Shown here piece after piece: positions 51,148 through 58,953 of a stretch of 64,000 nt of DNA. Origin of the DNA: Lentilactobacillus laojiaonis (GTDB lineage Bacteria > Bacillota > Bacilli > Lactobacillales > Lactobacillaceae); the NCBI RefSeq assembly GCF_020616595.1, contig NZ_CP085278.1:62001-126000 (forward strand). Reading direction: 5' to 3'. Numbering within the stretch: position 1 is the first letter of the stretch; each line of letters opens with the position of its first letter. The notes under the pieces are model-generated. The model saw only the letters and a list, made by a program, of their open reading frames with translations, did not search any database and was not told the DNA's origin. The translations under genes were made by a program, and so were the position numbers.

Positions 51148-51846
51148 GTCTTTAGCATTTTCTTCGTGACATAAACGACCAATCCATCGAACGATTGGTT
51201 TGTTAATACGGTCAGTCCAAAATACAATTAGGGGACCGGTGAAGAAGGCAACGATTAAAGTTACCACTCCGACAGGACCTGCGGCAAAGAAAGCACCGAC
51301 TAGGAAGATTGAATCTTGAACCACACGTACGACTTTATAACTGAAATTTAAACGGTTAGAAATGATTGGAGCAATGGCATCGTATGGAGAAACTCCGACA
51401 TCGGCGGTCATATACATAGAAGCTCCGAAACTAAAAATAAGAAGACCCACAACGGCTAAAATTAATTTTACAAAGAAACTTGAAGAATCTGGGAATACGT
51501 TACCATAAATTGCAGTGAACCATTCAATTTCATATCCAATTAAAACCATGTTCAGAATGGTACCAATTCCAATTAAATGGAAATCAAATATCAAAACAAA
51601 AACGAAAATTGCGATATTGACAAAAAGTTGATAGGTACCTAAACTAAAACCTAATTTACCAGATACTGCAATATTTAAAGCGGTAAATGGATCCATACCT
51701 AAGACTGATTTTAGAAGTAAGGTTGATCCAATAGAAATAATTCCAATACCGATAAATGACATTAAAGTTTTTAATAATAAGTTTTCCAAGTGGTGACGTT
51801 TGAGAACTTTGTTATTTTGTTGAGGATGAATACTAGGTTGATTCAT
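51145..51846 (-). CDS. YczE/YitT-like integral membrane protein
   Basis: A 233-residue membrane protein with five hydrophobic segments after a basic N-terminus (NNKVLKRHHLENLLLK). The block IGSTLLLKSVLGMDPFTALNIAVSGKLGFSLGTYQ and the later ADVGVSPYDAIAPIIS are repeated-like motifs of the YczE family, which in Bacillus is attached to regulatory gene sets. Transport or sensing roles are both possible; nothing in the sequence decides. AAGGAGG precedes the ATG at 51846. The OsmC gene ends 20 bp upstream on the same strand, so a two-gene operon is likely. Confidence 0.8.
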   Translation of the reverse strand: MNQPSIHPQQNNKVLKRHHLENLLLKTLMSFIGIGIISIGSTLLLKSVLGMDPFTALNIAVSGKLGFSLGTYQLFVNIAIFVFVLIFDFHLIGIGTILNMVLIGYEIEWFTAIYGNVFPDSSSFFVKLILAVVGLLIFSFGASMYMTADVGVSPYDAIAPIISNRLNFSYKVVRVVQDSIFLVGAFFAAGPVGVVTLIVAFFTGPLIVFWTDRINKPIVRWIGRLCHEENAKD

Positions 51847-51866
51847 AAAAGTGCCTCCTTAAATTG

Positions 51867-52292
51867 TTAATCCATAATTTCAATATTCAAGGCCATTGCA
51901 TCATTAGCAGCCTTTAGAGTGTTATAAATGGTACTAATGTGAATGACTTCGTTAACGAAATCTAACTGTTTATTCGGTACAAGGTTAGTTCTACAAGTAA
52001 TTTTTACATTAATCTCGTTGATTCGAGAGCTTTTATCGGGAAAACGCTCCACGCTAGCTTCGATATCAACATTAAAAGATTTAATTTCAATGTTGCGAGC
52101 ACCGGCTAAAGCCTTAGCGCTAATTGAAAGGCAAGATCCTAACGCTCCCATTAAATACTGAGTAGGGTTAGGTCCTGCATCAGTCCCATGATTAGTGGGT
52201 AAGTTATCCGAAATAAATTGGTGAATTCCTGCTTTTGTTAGAGCTTGATCACCGATATTTCTTAGTGCAGTATGAGTGATATATTTTGCCAA
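51867..52292 (-). CDS. OsmC/Ohr family protein
   Basis: A 141-residue OsmC-fold protein, a thiol-based organic hydroperoxide reductase family. The two redox cysteines are present: GALGSCLSISAKALAG (first) and ITCRTNLVP (second). The fold-typical DAGPNPTQYLMGALG precedes the first. The start is TTG at 52292, eight bases after GGAGG; the longer reading from 52307 includes the ribosome binding site itself. It probably shares a transcript with the YczE-like membrane protein downstream. The exact substrate is inferred from the family. Confidence 0.88.
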   Translation of the reverse strand: MAKYITHTALRNIGDQALTKAGIHQFISDNLPTNHGTDAGPNPTQYLMGALGSCLSISAKALAGARNIEIKSFNVDIEASVERFPDKSSRINEINVKITCRTNLVPNKQLDFVNEVIHISTIYNTLKAANDAMALNIEIMD

Positions 52293-52414
52293 AATGAATT
52301 CCTCCAATTAATGATTTAATCACCTCTTAAAATTAGATAGATGATTATAATGGCAGTGTATAACATTTTAAGTTAAGATGTTTAAATTTAGTTTTTCACC
52401 AAAAGGAGAATCGC

Positions 52415-53122
52415 ATGACTACTTTAATAATTAGTTCAAATCCCAATTATCAAGACTCGGGACTTAATCAATTTCTAAAAACTAGCAGCCAATGGTTAGG
52501 AAACTCCATTGAATGGCTTCAATTGGATGAAATATATCCAGAAGCTAAATACACTAAAAAACAAATTGAACAAGAACAATCTCGTTTACAACAAGCTGAT
52601 AAAATCATTTTCCAATTCCCGATGTATTGGTATAGTGCACCAGCTAGCTTAAAAAGCTATCTTGATCAAGTGATGACCAATCAATTTGTTAATATCAAAC
52701 ATAGTTTGCAGAACAAATCTTTGGGAATCGTTGTTGGAATTGGAAAAAATTTACAATCATATCAAGCAGGAGCTAGTGAGAACTATACGATTTCTGAATT
52801 ACTGAGACCGTACCAAGCTTTCGCATTGGCAGCTCAGATGAAATACCTACGGCCGCTTACTATTAACCAATTTTCATATATGAATGAAGCAGAAAAAATG
52901 AAACTAATAACAAGTTATTTAAACTTCATTGACAATATTATAGCGCTTACATTTGATGAAAAGCAAGCATGGATAATTAAAAATCTGAAAAAAATTTACA
53001 ATGATGATGAAACAAAAAAAGATCGATTGGCCATGATTATTGACCAAATCGATCTTCGTAAAGCTGAATTGGAAGAATTAAAAGATAATATAAATTTAAT
53101 TAAAAGTCAGGAGGAAAACTAA
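52415..53122 (+). CDS. NAD(P)H:quinone reductase-like flavodoxin-fold protein with C-terminal extension
   Basis: A 235-residue protein. Residues 1-175 are a flavodoxin_2 domain: TTLIISSNPNYQDSGLNQFL, the flavin-binding FQFPMYWYSAPASLKSYLDQV near residue 70, and GIGKNLQSYQAGASENYT. Beyond the family's usual end lies a helical, highly charged extension (about 178-235, ending in a Lys/Glu-rich helix). AAGGAGA precedes the ATG. The 59-residue protein that follows starts two bases after the stop, so they are translationally linked. The extension may be the contact for that partner (inference). Confidence 0.85.
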   Translation: MTTLIISSNPNYQDSGLNQFLKTSSQWLGNSIEWLQLDEIYPEAKYTKKQIEQEQSRLQQADKIIFQFPMYWYSAPASLKSYLDQVMTNQFVNIKHSLQNKSLGIVVGIGKNLQSYQAGASENYTISELLRPYQAFALAAQMKYLRPLTINQFSYMNEAEKMKLITSYLNFIDNIIALTFDEKQAWIIKNLKKIYNDDETKKDRLAMIIDQIDLRKAELEELKDNINLIKSQEEN

Positions 53123-53123
53123 A

Positions 53124-53303
53124 ATGGAAAATTATGATGACTGGCTAATTAACGAACTAAAATCTTTAGAGCAAGAAGAAACTTCCTTTATCCAGCGAGC
53201 TATTTTAAATGAAGCGATTGATATAGTTAAGGAACAGACTAAACGAATTGAGCAGGCTAAGGGTGAATTAGATGGCCGGGTTTGGGATAAACAAGGTTGG
53301 TAA
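53124..53303 (+). CDS. Small acidic helical protein coupled to the reductase
   Basis: A 59-residue product (MENYDDWLINELKSLEQEET ... GRVWDKQGW) with a strongly predicted amphipathic helix from about residue 5 to 48, Glu/Lys-rich, and Trp residues near both ends. It starts one base after the preceding stop codon, with AGGAGG inside the end of that gene, a clear translational coupling. I know no family. It looks like a dedicated partner or helical cap of the reductase's extension. The stop codon abuts that of thiD on the other strand. Confidence 0.6.
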   Translation: MENYDDWLINELKSLEQEETSFIQRAILNEAIDIVKEQTKRIEQAKGELDGRVWDKQGW

Positions 53304-54107
53304 TTAAAATTTAGCCCAATGATTAATTGGTCCAAATTTATGGCCAACGATGATTTCATTAGCAATTGCGGCATCTACAAAGCGTTTAGCAGTACGAATG
53401 GCTGCTTCAACGGAAGCCCCTTTAGCTAATTCGGCAGTTATGGATGCGGATAAGGTATCCCCAGTACCGTTAACCCGATCAGTTGGGTGATAAGGAGCGG
53501 TTAACCAAAAATCACTTTGGTCTTCTAAAAGAACGTAATCTTTTACTTCCGTTTGATTGGGGTCATTATGAGCTCCTTTAATTACGATATTTTTAGCACC
53601 TAATTGTTGAAGCTTTTGGGCCGCTAATTTAATATCGTCTTCGGAAGTAATCGACATTTCAGCTAGCTTTTGGGCTTCAAAAAAGTTTGGGGTAATTACG
53701 TAGGCTAAGGGAATTAAGGTATCTCGCAAAGTTTGGTAAGCGGAGGCATCTAGTAATTCGTTGCCGTGTTTAGTGGTAATTACGGGATCAACTACTAAGG
53801 GACCAAAATTATATTTTTTATAATTAGTAACAACGGTATTGATTAACTTGCTATCTGACAACATACCAGTTTTAGCAGCTTTGATTTGATAGTCTTCAGC
53901 TAAAGCCTTAAATTCACTATCAATAAAAGAAGTCGGTAAATTGACACTATCATGAATGCCGAAACTATTGCCGGCAACGCAAGCAGTTAAAATCGAAGCG
54001 CCATAAACTTCATGGCGAAAAAATGTATGCAAATCGGCTTGCATACCGGCACTACCGTCACTATCTGAACCAGCAATAGTGACTGCTTGGGGAATTTGAT
54101 TTAACAA
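53304..54107 (-). CDS. thiD: Hydroxymethylpyrimidine/phosphomethylpyrimidine kinase (ThiD/PdxK-like)
   Basis: A 267-residue ribokinase-fold kinase. The start region AVTIAGSDSDGSAGMQADL is the ThiD signature, followed by VYGASILTACVAGNS, VVDPVITTKHG, the ATP-site KGAH and the catalytic block RVNGTGDTLSASI with the general-base Asp. It phosphorylates HMP and HMP-phosphate for thiamine synthesis; some lactobacillar members act on pyridoxal. Thiamine diphosphate is the cofactor of xfp, though no thiM, thiE or TPP riboswitch lies nearby. The start is TTG at 54107, eight bases after GAGGTG; the reading from 54167 is longer than the family. Confidence 0.9.
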   Translation of the reverse strand: MLNQIPQAVTIAGSDSDGSAGMQADLHTFFRHEVYGASILTACVAGNSFGIHDSVNLPTSFIDSEFKALAEDYQIKAAKTGMLSDSKLINTVVTNYKKYNFGPLVVDPVITTKHGNELLDASAYQTLRDTLIPLAYVITPNFFEAQKLAEMSITSEDDIKLAAQKLQQLGAKNIVIKGAHNDPNQTEVKDYVLLEDQSDFWLTAPYHPTDRVNGTGDTLSASITAELAKGASVEAAIRTAKRFVDAAIANEIIVGHKFGPINHWAKF

Positions 54108-54187
54108 ATAACTCACCTCGAATATATTATTAAACTTAAATGTTATCACTAAATCGATTTTATGCAAATGGAGTTTCTAAATACAAT

Positions 54188-54217
54188 TTGCGTTATATTA
54201 CTTAGTTGTATTATAAT
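54188..54217 (+). promoter_or_regulatory. Promoter of the 41-residue protein gene
   Basis: TTGCGT (54188-54193) and a perfect TATAAT (54212-54217), 18 bp apart, about 55 bases before the start codon. Confidence 0.55.
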
Positions 54218-54272
54218 AATTAGGCGTATTAATATTTCTAATTGGATTTTACTTATTAAGGAGATATACATT

Positions 54273-54398
54273 ATGAGAATTTGTCATCCAAACGGTGTTC
54301 AAGGCCGTAGACCAATCAACCATAAAAAAGACGATGCACGTAACAAACGTGTTGCTGATTTACAAAAGTTTTTGAAATCAAAACCAGCTTCTAAATAG
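54273..54398 (+). CDS. Small basic protein, 41 residues
   Basis: An ATG at 54273 with AAGGAG eight bases upstream opens a 41-residue frame that begins MRICHPNGVQGRRPINHKKD, continues with DARNKRVADLQKFLK and ends SKPASK. About a third of the residues are Lys or Arg. A promoter lies before it and a strong terminator 5 bp after it, and codon use resembles the highly expressed genes of the window, so it is very likely real. The basic, compact composition recalls ribosome- or nucleic-acid-associated small proteins, but I know no family. Confidence 0.7.
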   Translation: MRICHPNGVQGRRPINHKKDDARNKRVADLQKFLKSKPASK

Positions 54399-54402
54399 TC
54401 TT

Positions 54403-54439
54403 TAAAGACCTCAAGAATTTAATTCTTGAGGTCTTTTTT
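54403..54439. terminator. Bidirectional terminator (41-residue gene / ktrAB)
   Basis: AAAGACCTCAAGAATT pairs with AATTCTTGAGGTCTTT around one to two bases, ending in T residues. Confidence 0.9.
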
Positions 54440-55103
54440 ACATTACTCGTTTTTCAAAATCATCAATATCGGTTTGTTTACCAATTACGGTAATGGTGTC
54501 CCCAATATCAAATTGGGTATTCACACTAGGGTTAATTTGTAAATCATCGGTATTATTTTTATTTAGAGTAATAATTTTTAAATTAAAATTACCAGCAATA
54601 TTAGCCCCGCTTAAATCTTTTTGACCTAACCGTTGATTGGCCAATTTAATTTCAGAAACTGACATGTTAGAAGTTAATGGGAAGTTATTTAAAATATTAG
54701 GGTCGATGGCTTTTAAAGCGGCTTGCTGACCGATTAATTTTTCTGGTTGGATAACTTCATCGGCCCCGATTTTTTTCAAAACCTGTTCATGCCGGTCATT
54801 TTCAGCTTTACAGATAATATTTTTAACTCCGAGCTCCTTACAAAGGAGGGTGGCCATTATGCTAGCTTCCATGTTATCGGCAATCGCAATAAAGACATTG
54901 TCAAAGCTACCAATGCCCAACTGAATTAAAGCATCTTCGTTTTCAGCATCGGCAATGACGGCCTCGGTGGCAATGTTTTGGTAACTATCGACTAAGGCTT
55001 CATCTTTATCGATGGCTAAAACTTCTTGGTTATTATTGATTAAGGTTTTAACGATACTACCACCGAATAATCCTAGACCGATTACGGCATAATTTTTTTT
55101 CAT
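54438..55103 (-). CDS. ktrA: Potassium uptake regulatory subunit KtrA (TrkA-type RCK protein)
   Basis: A 221-residue cytosolic ring-forming gate of the Ktr potassium channel. The RCK_N Rossmann domain has YAVIGLGLFGGSIVKTL (GxGxxG) at residue 5 and the acidic ribose-binding LAIDKDE; the RCK_C domain (about 135-221) closes the protein. It binds NAD or ATP/ADP and often c-di-AMP through RCK_C. The ATG at 55103 lies ten bases after the ktrB stop, with its AGGAT site inside that overlap region; a TTG at 55121 is less likely. Operon ktrB-ktrA. Confidence 0.95.
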   Translation of the reverse strand: MKKNYAVIGLGLFGGSIVKTLINNNQEVLAIDKDEALVDSYQNIATEAVIADAENEDALIQLGIGSFDNVFIAIADNMEASIMATLLCKELGVKNIICKAENDRHEQVLKKIGADEVIQPEKLIGQQAALKAIDPNILNNFPLTSNMSVSEIKLANQRLGQKDLSGANIAGNFNLKIITLNKNNTDDLQINPSVNTQFDIGDTITVIGKQTDIDDFEKRVM

Positions 55104-55113
55104 TTTATCAATC

Positions 55114-56454
55114 CTATCCAATTAAAACATTTTCTTGTGGGTAACGATATGCTGACTTGCTCTTATTAGTATTTAATAAGGAGAACATAACGGTAAAGAT
55201 TCCTACTCTACCAATAAACATTAGTAACATGATAATGATCTTACCGATTACTGATAAATTAGGGGTTAGACCTAAAGTTAATCCAGAAGTCCCAAAGGCA
55301 GAGACGACTTCAAACATTACATATTCTAGTCCAAATTTAGTAGGCACACTTTCTGTAATAAACAATAATAAGGTGGCTACGACCATGACCATGCTAACTA
55401 AAAAGACTACGGTTAACGAGCGGGAGACGTTGTCTTCTGAAAAGCGGCGATGAAACATCGTGACGTCTTCTTTACCACGAATGGTTGACCAAACCTTAGC
55501 TACTAGAATTCCAATGGTAGTACTTTTAATTCCACCAGCAGTTGATCCGGGAGTTCCTCCTATTAGCATTAGCACCATAGAAATAAAGAGCCCCCCTAAA
55601 GAAATTTTAGAGTAAGGTAGGGTATAAAACCCAGCAGTTCGAGGAGTTACTGCCATAAAATAGGTATTTACTAATCGTTGAAAAATAGTTAATGACTGAT
55701 TTTCAGCAAAGTTTCGTTCGGTTAGTAATAAAATAAAGAAGCCGATGACAATAAATCCTAAATAAGTCGATAAGGCTAATTTAGTATGTAAGCTGAGACG
55801 GTGAGTCTGTCGATAAAAGAGTAAATCTTTCCAAACAATGAAACCTAAAGATCCAGAAATAATTAATAAGCTAATCACAAATAGTAAATATGGATCAGTT
55901 TGAAAATTAACTAAACTATTATCAAATAAGTCGAAACCAGCATTACAAAAGGCGCTAATGGCGTGGAAAATACTAAAGCCAATTCCCTTTAAAATTCCAA
56001 ATCTGGGAATAAAATCAATTGCAATTAATCCGGCACCGAAGATTTGGATAATTAAGGATAATCGAACGACTAAAAAGACAATTTGGTTAATATTTCCGGT
56101 GTAAGATAGACTAAGAGATTCGCGAACTAGTAATTGCGAAGTTAGATCGACTTTTCGGCGAACAATATTAAATAGTAAAACCGCGAAGGTCATAAAACCT
56201 AGTCCACCAATTTCTACTAAAAGTAAAATGATGATTTTACCAAACAAACTCCAGTGTGTTACGGTGTTAACGACAGTAAGTCCCGTTACACAAGTTGCGG
56301 AAGTTGCTGTAAATAGGGCATCTAAGAAGTTGGTGCTTGAATGGGTGTTACTAGCGATCGGTAGAGAAAGTAATAAAGAACCAATCAGGATAATGATCAC
56401 AAACCCTAAAGATAAAGTTTGTGATAGCGTTAAGTGGAACTTTTTATGTACCAA
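55114..56454 (-). CDS. ktrB: Potassium uptake channel subunit KtrB
   Basis: A 446-residue membrane channel of the Trk/Ktr/HKT superfamily with four M1-P-M2 repeats. The selectivity-filter stretches show the conserved glycines: TSATCVTGLTVV, SAFCNAGFDLF, AVTPRTAGFYTLP and SAFGTSGLTLGL. It transports potassium, coupled to sodium in some species. The start is TTG at 56454 with AAGGAG nine bases upstream; no ATG lies close. It is the first gene of the operon with ktrA. Confidence 0.95.
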   Translation of the reverse strand: MVHKKFHLTLSQTLSLGFVIIILIGSLLLSLPIASNTHSSTNFLDALFTATSATCVTGLTVVNTVTHWSLFGKIIILLLVEIGGLGFMTFAVLLFNIVRRKVDLTSQLLVRESLSLSYTGNINQIVFLVVRLSLIIQIFGAGLIAIDFIPRFGILKGIGFSIFHAISAFCNAGFDLFDNSLVNFQTDPYLLFVISLLIISGSLGFIVWKDLLFYRQTHRLSLHTKLALSTYLGFIVIGFFILLLTERNFAENQSLTIFQRLVNTYFMAVTPRTAGFYTLPYSKISLGGLFISMVLMLIGGTPGSTAGGIKSTTIGILVAKVWSTIRGKEDVTMFHRRFSEDNVSRSLTVVFLVSMVMVVATLLLFITESVPTKFGLEYVMFEVVSAFGTSGLTLGLTPNLSVIGKIIIMLLMFIGRVGIFTVMFSLLNTNKSKSAYRYPQENVLIG

Positions 56455-56489
56455 TTTTAGAAATCTCCTTTAATGGCTAACATATTACA

Positions 56490-56520
56490 AAAAAAGCCCA
56501 AACTATTAAGTTTTGGACAG
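56490..56520 (-). terminator. Terminator of the hypothetical gene at 56530
   Basis: On the minus strand CCAAA plus an inner AC/GT pair with TTTGG, followed by seven T residues. The stem carries one bulge. Confidence 0.65.
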
Positions 56521-56529
56521 TTAAGTAAA

Positions 56530-56943
56530 TTAATTTTCGATTTTATGTTTCTTAGATTTTAATCTAAGTTGTTCTTTAAGATCATTAATATCATCAGCAT
56601 GACTAGCTTTCCATTGCTTATATGATGAATTAGTATCAGTATCACCAGGCTTTAATCCCGTATCTAACCAAAATAAAGCTTCAGTTAAACTGGAAAAATT
56701 GTGCATCCATAAAGTTTGACCATTTTCAGAATCAAAGGCAACGTAAGATCTGGCATGATGCTGTAAAAAAGTGTGTTTACGGATCTTAAAGGCTTTACGT
56801 TTTCTAGTTAAACGAAAGTCCGGTAAAATAAATTTACCCTTATTTTTTAAACGAGGAAATCGCTCGAATTGTTGGTTTTTACGATCCCTCAGCAGTTCAC
56901 GGGCGTCATCGACTGTAATTAATGCTGCATAAGTTTGTGACAT
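56530..56943 (-). CDS. Hypothetical basic protein, 137 residues
   Basis: A soluble, strongly basic protein. Its first half has an ALITVDDARELLRDRKNQQF helix and an Arg/Lys-rich centre (LTRKRKAFKIRKHTFLQHHA), then a strand-rich region with YVAFDSENGQTLWMHNF and a charged helical tail. I do not recognise a family; the centre could bind nucleic acid. GGGGG precedes the ATG at 56943. It has its own terminator and no obvious operon partner, lying divergent from rnhA. Confidence 0.6.
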   Translation of the reverse strand: MSQTYAALITVDDARELLRDRKNQQFERFPRLKNKGKFILPDFRLTRKRKAFKIRKHTFLQHHARSYVAFDSENGQTLWMHNFSSLTEALFWLDTGLKPGDTDTNSSYKQWKASHADDINDLKEQLRLKSKKHKIEN

Positions 56944-57050
56944 AATATTAGCCCCCTTTATATACTATTTTACATAAATAAAAAAATTTTAAAAGTAATT
57001 ATTACTATAATAAATAATTATTAATAATTAAGTACGAAAGGATTTATTGG

Positions 57051-57719
57051 ATGAAAAAATATTACGCAATCAAAAAAGGACGCCAGACGGGAATTTTTAC
57101 CAGTTGGGATGAAACTAAATCATTGGTTTCGGGATTTAACGGGGCCATTTATAAAAGCTTTAAGACCAAAGAGGAAGCTTTAAATTTTTTAAATGATAAG
57201 ACGCCGACTAAATCAGCGACTAGTCATTTAGAAACTGCTACTTCAGCTGATATTATTTTATTTACTGATGGGGGCTCAAGAAATCATGGTAACGTTTTGG
57301 GAGGGCACGTTAAAAATGATGATCCGGCTGCCTGGGCCTATCTAGTAATTTCTAAAGAATTAAATATTAAGAAGGCTAAATCCGGCGGTGAATTTGGCGC
57401 CACGAATAATCGCATGGAAATTATGGCTTTGCTAGAAGGGTTAAGTTATTTATATCGCCAAAATCTAAATCAAAAATCAATTAAAGTCATAACTGATTCC
57501 AAATATGTATTAAATTCCATTACTAAAGGCTGGTTAAATAATTGGCAACGAGGTGGTTGGAAAAAGGATATTAAAAATTTAGAATTATGGCAAGACATGG
57601 CTCAAGTGCTAACCTATTTTCCTAATTTAAATTTTGAATGGACTAAGGGTCATAACATTAATCAGGGAAATATTTTTGTGGATGAATTATTAAATCGCGA
57701 AATGGATCAAATGCATTAA
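57051..57719 (+). CDS. rnhA: Ribonuclease HI with N-terminal RHBD domain
   Basis: Degrades RNA in RNA-DNA hybrids in the cytosol. The 222-residue protein has a viroplasmin-like RNA/DNA hybrid-binding domain (about 1-46: YYAIKKGRQTGIFTSWDETKSLVSGFNGAIYKSF) and an RNase H catalytic domain (about 65-220). The acidic residues are visible in FTDGGSRNHG, the glutamate in NNRMEIMALLEGL, and TDSKYVLN. An insertion (VLGGHVKNDDPA) between the first strands is typical of the larger bacterial/eukaryotic RNase H1 with RHBD. AAAGGA precedes the ATG. Single gene. Confidence 0.93.
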   Translation: MKKYYAIKKGRQTGIFTSWDETKSLVSGFNGAIYKSFKTKEEALNFLNDKTPTKSATSHLETATSADIILFTDGGSRNHGNVLGGHVKNDDPAAWAYLVISKELNIKKAKSGGEFGATNNRMEIMALLEGLSYLYRQNLNQKSIKVITDSKYVLNSITKGWLNNWQRGGWKKDIKNLELWQDMAQVLTYFPNLNFEWTKGHNINQGNIFVDELLNREMDQMH

Positions 57720-57723
57720 AAGA

Positions 57724-57759
57724 CCAAATAAAAAACCAAATAAAAAACCAAATAAAAAA
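57724..57759. repeat. Three perfect tandem copies of a 12-bp unit
   Basis: CCAAATAAAAAA occurs three times in a row directly after the rnhA stop codon, followed by CC and the terminator arm. This is a slippage-prone tract in a non-coding site. Confidence 0.9.
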
Positions 57760-57790
57760 CCTTCCATAATAATGAAAGGTTTTATTTTTG
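57755..57790. terminator. Bidirectional terminator (rnhA / UPF0316 gene)
   Basis: AAAACCTTCC pairs with GAAAGGTTTT (one mismatch) around a seven-base loop; T residues follow on both strands. Confidence 0.8.
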
Positions 57791-58324
57791 ATCTTTTTTA
57801 GAGTAACGTTTATCAACAGATTTATTCCAAAAACCACCGGATAATTGAATTGGCTCGGTAACTAAAACAAAGGCATCGGGAGCCATTTCTTGAATGTTTT
57901 GCATTAATCGGCGTTGGGCTTTACGAGGCACTAAGATACTTAATACTAAACGAGTACCATCACGGCCTTCGGCACTAGTAACGGTAATTCCGTAACCTAA
58001 TGCTCGAATGCGATCAGGTAAGTCGTGGTAAGCATCGTTATCGGAAATGGTAACTTGGAAATTAACATATCCTAAGGCGATACGTTCTTCAATTAAGATA
58101 CCGATATAAATTCCGACCCCGAAACCAAGCGCATATGCAACGATATTAATCGGACTATTAATATTCTTTAAAGCAATGGCTAAAGCCATAACATAAACTG
58201 CTTCTTCAAGGACTGAAACCACTGGCGCCAAGACTCGATGACCTTTAACAACCAGCACAGTTCTAAATGTATTGATTGAAATGTACAAAGCATTTAGAAA
58301 GAAAATTGTTATTGCAAGTTGCAT
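57782..58324 (-). CDS. UPF0316 / DUF2179 family membrane protein
   Basis: A 180-residue protein with three N-terminal hydrophobic segments (about 1-85, INTFRTVLVVKGHRVLAPVVSVLEEAVYV) and a C-terminal DUF2179 cytosolic domain (about 95-160, with GYGITVTSAEGRDGTRLVLSILVPRK). This is the layout of the YebE-like UPF0316 family. DUF2179 is related to PII-like folds and in other proteins binds c-di-AMP or nucleotides, so a small-molecule sensor at the membrane is plausible (inference). GGAGGT precedes the ATG at 58324. Single gene. Confidence 0.88.
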   Translation of the reverse strand: MQLAITIFFLNALYISINTFRTVLVVKGHRVLAPVVSVLEEAVYVMALAIALKNINSPINIVAYALGFGVGIYIGILIEERIALGYVNFQVTISDNDAYHDLPDRIRALGYGITVTSAEGRDGTRLVLSILVPRKAQRRLMQNIQEMAPDAFVLVTEPIQLSGGFWNKSVDKRYSKKDQK

Positions 58325-58476
58325 TTAACTACACCTCCAATTAAGATTTCATTTTTAGTTTAACACGATAAAAATAAAGTGGTTGGGATATGCTTACTAT
58401 GTCCAAAATTGACAAATGGTTGATTTAACGATATTCTATTAAACGTAAAAACCGAAAATGAGGTTAGTCTATTAAC

Positions 58477-58917
58477 ATGAGTATAAAACTAGTTCCATAT
58501 TTAACATTTGAAAATACTAAAGAAGCTTTGCAATACTATCAAGATGTATTCGGAGCAACTGATGTTTATCGAATTTCACCAACAGCAAAGCAAGCTGAAG
58601 ATTTATCATTAAATGCTGATGTAAACTTAGAGGATCTAACTTTTCAAGCTGGATTTAAGTTGTTAGGGTTAGATGTCCAATGTGCTGATAGTTTTTATGG
58701 TCAGACCGTCATCTCATCGACTGTATCACTAATGTTACAGGTTAACTTAAAGGATGCCGATGAAACTCAAGCTCTTAAAGATTTATATAATCGCTTAGTT
58801 AAATCAGATGAAGTTAAAGTATTGATTACCTTGGATAAAAAAACAACGGGAAATATTTATGGACAAATTGTTGATAAATATGGAATAACTTGGATTTTTA
58901 ATGCAGTTAAAGAATAA
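58477..58917 (+). CDS. VOC superfamily (PhnB-like) protein
   Basis: A 146-residue protein of the glyoxalase/bleomycin-resistance (VOC) fold, PhnB/3-demethylubiquinone-methyltransferase-like subgroup. It opens with KLVPYLTFENTKEALQYYQDVFGAT, the family start, and ends with GQIVDKYGITWIFN, the closing strand. Metal ligands of true glyoxalases are not obvious. GAGG is 13 bases from the ATG, a wide spacing. Single gene, sharing a terminator with the LacI gene. Substrate unknown. Confidence 0.83.
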   Translation: MSIKLVPYLTFENTKEALQYYQDVFGATDVYRISPTAKQAEDLSLNADVNLEDLTFQAGFKLLGLDVQCADSFYGQTVISSTVSLMLQVNLKDADETQALKDLYNRLVKSDEVKVLITLDKKTTGNIYGQIVDKYGITWIFNAVKE

Positions 58918-58953
58918 AAAAGTAGCTAGTCGTTTGACTAGCTACTTTTTTTA
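58915..58953. terminator. Bidirectional terminator (VOC gene / LacI gene)
   Basis: AAAAAAGTAGCTAGTC pairs with GACTAGCTACTTTTTT around GTTT. Confidence 0.9.

Noticed and set aside
54108-54272. TPP riboswitch upstream of thiD
   Set aside because: No CTGAGA or adjoining conserved THI-box sequence was found on the minus strand.
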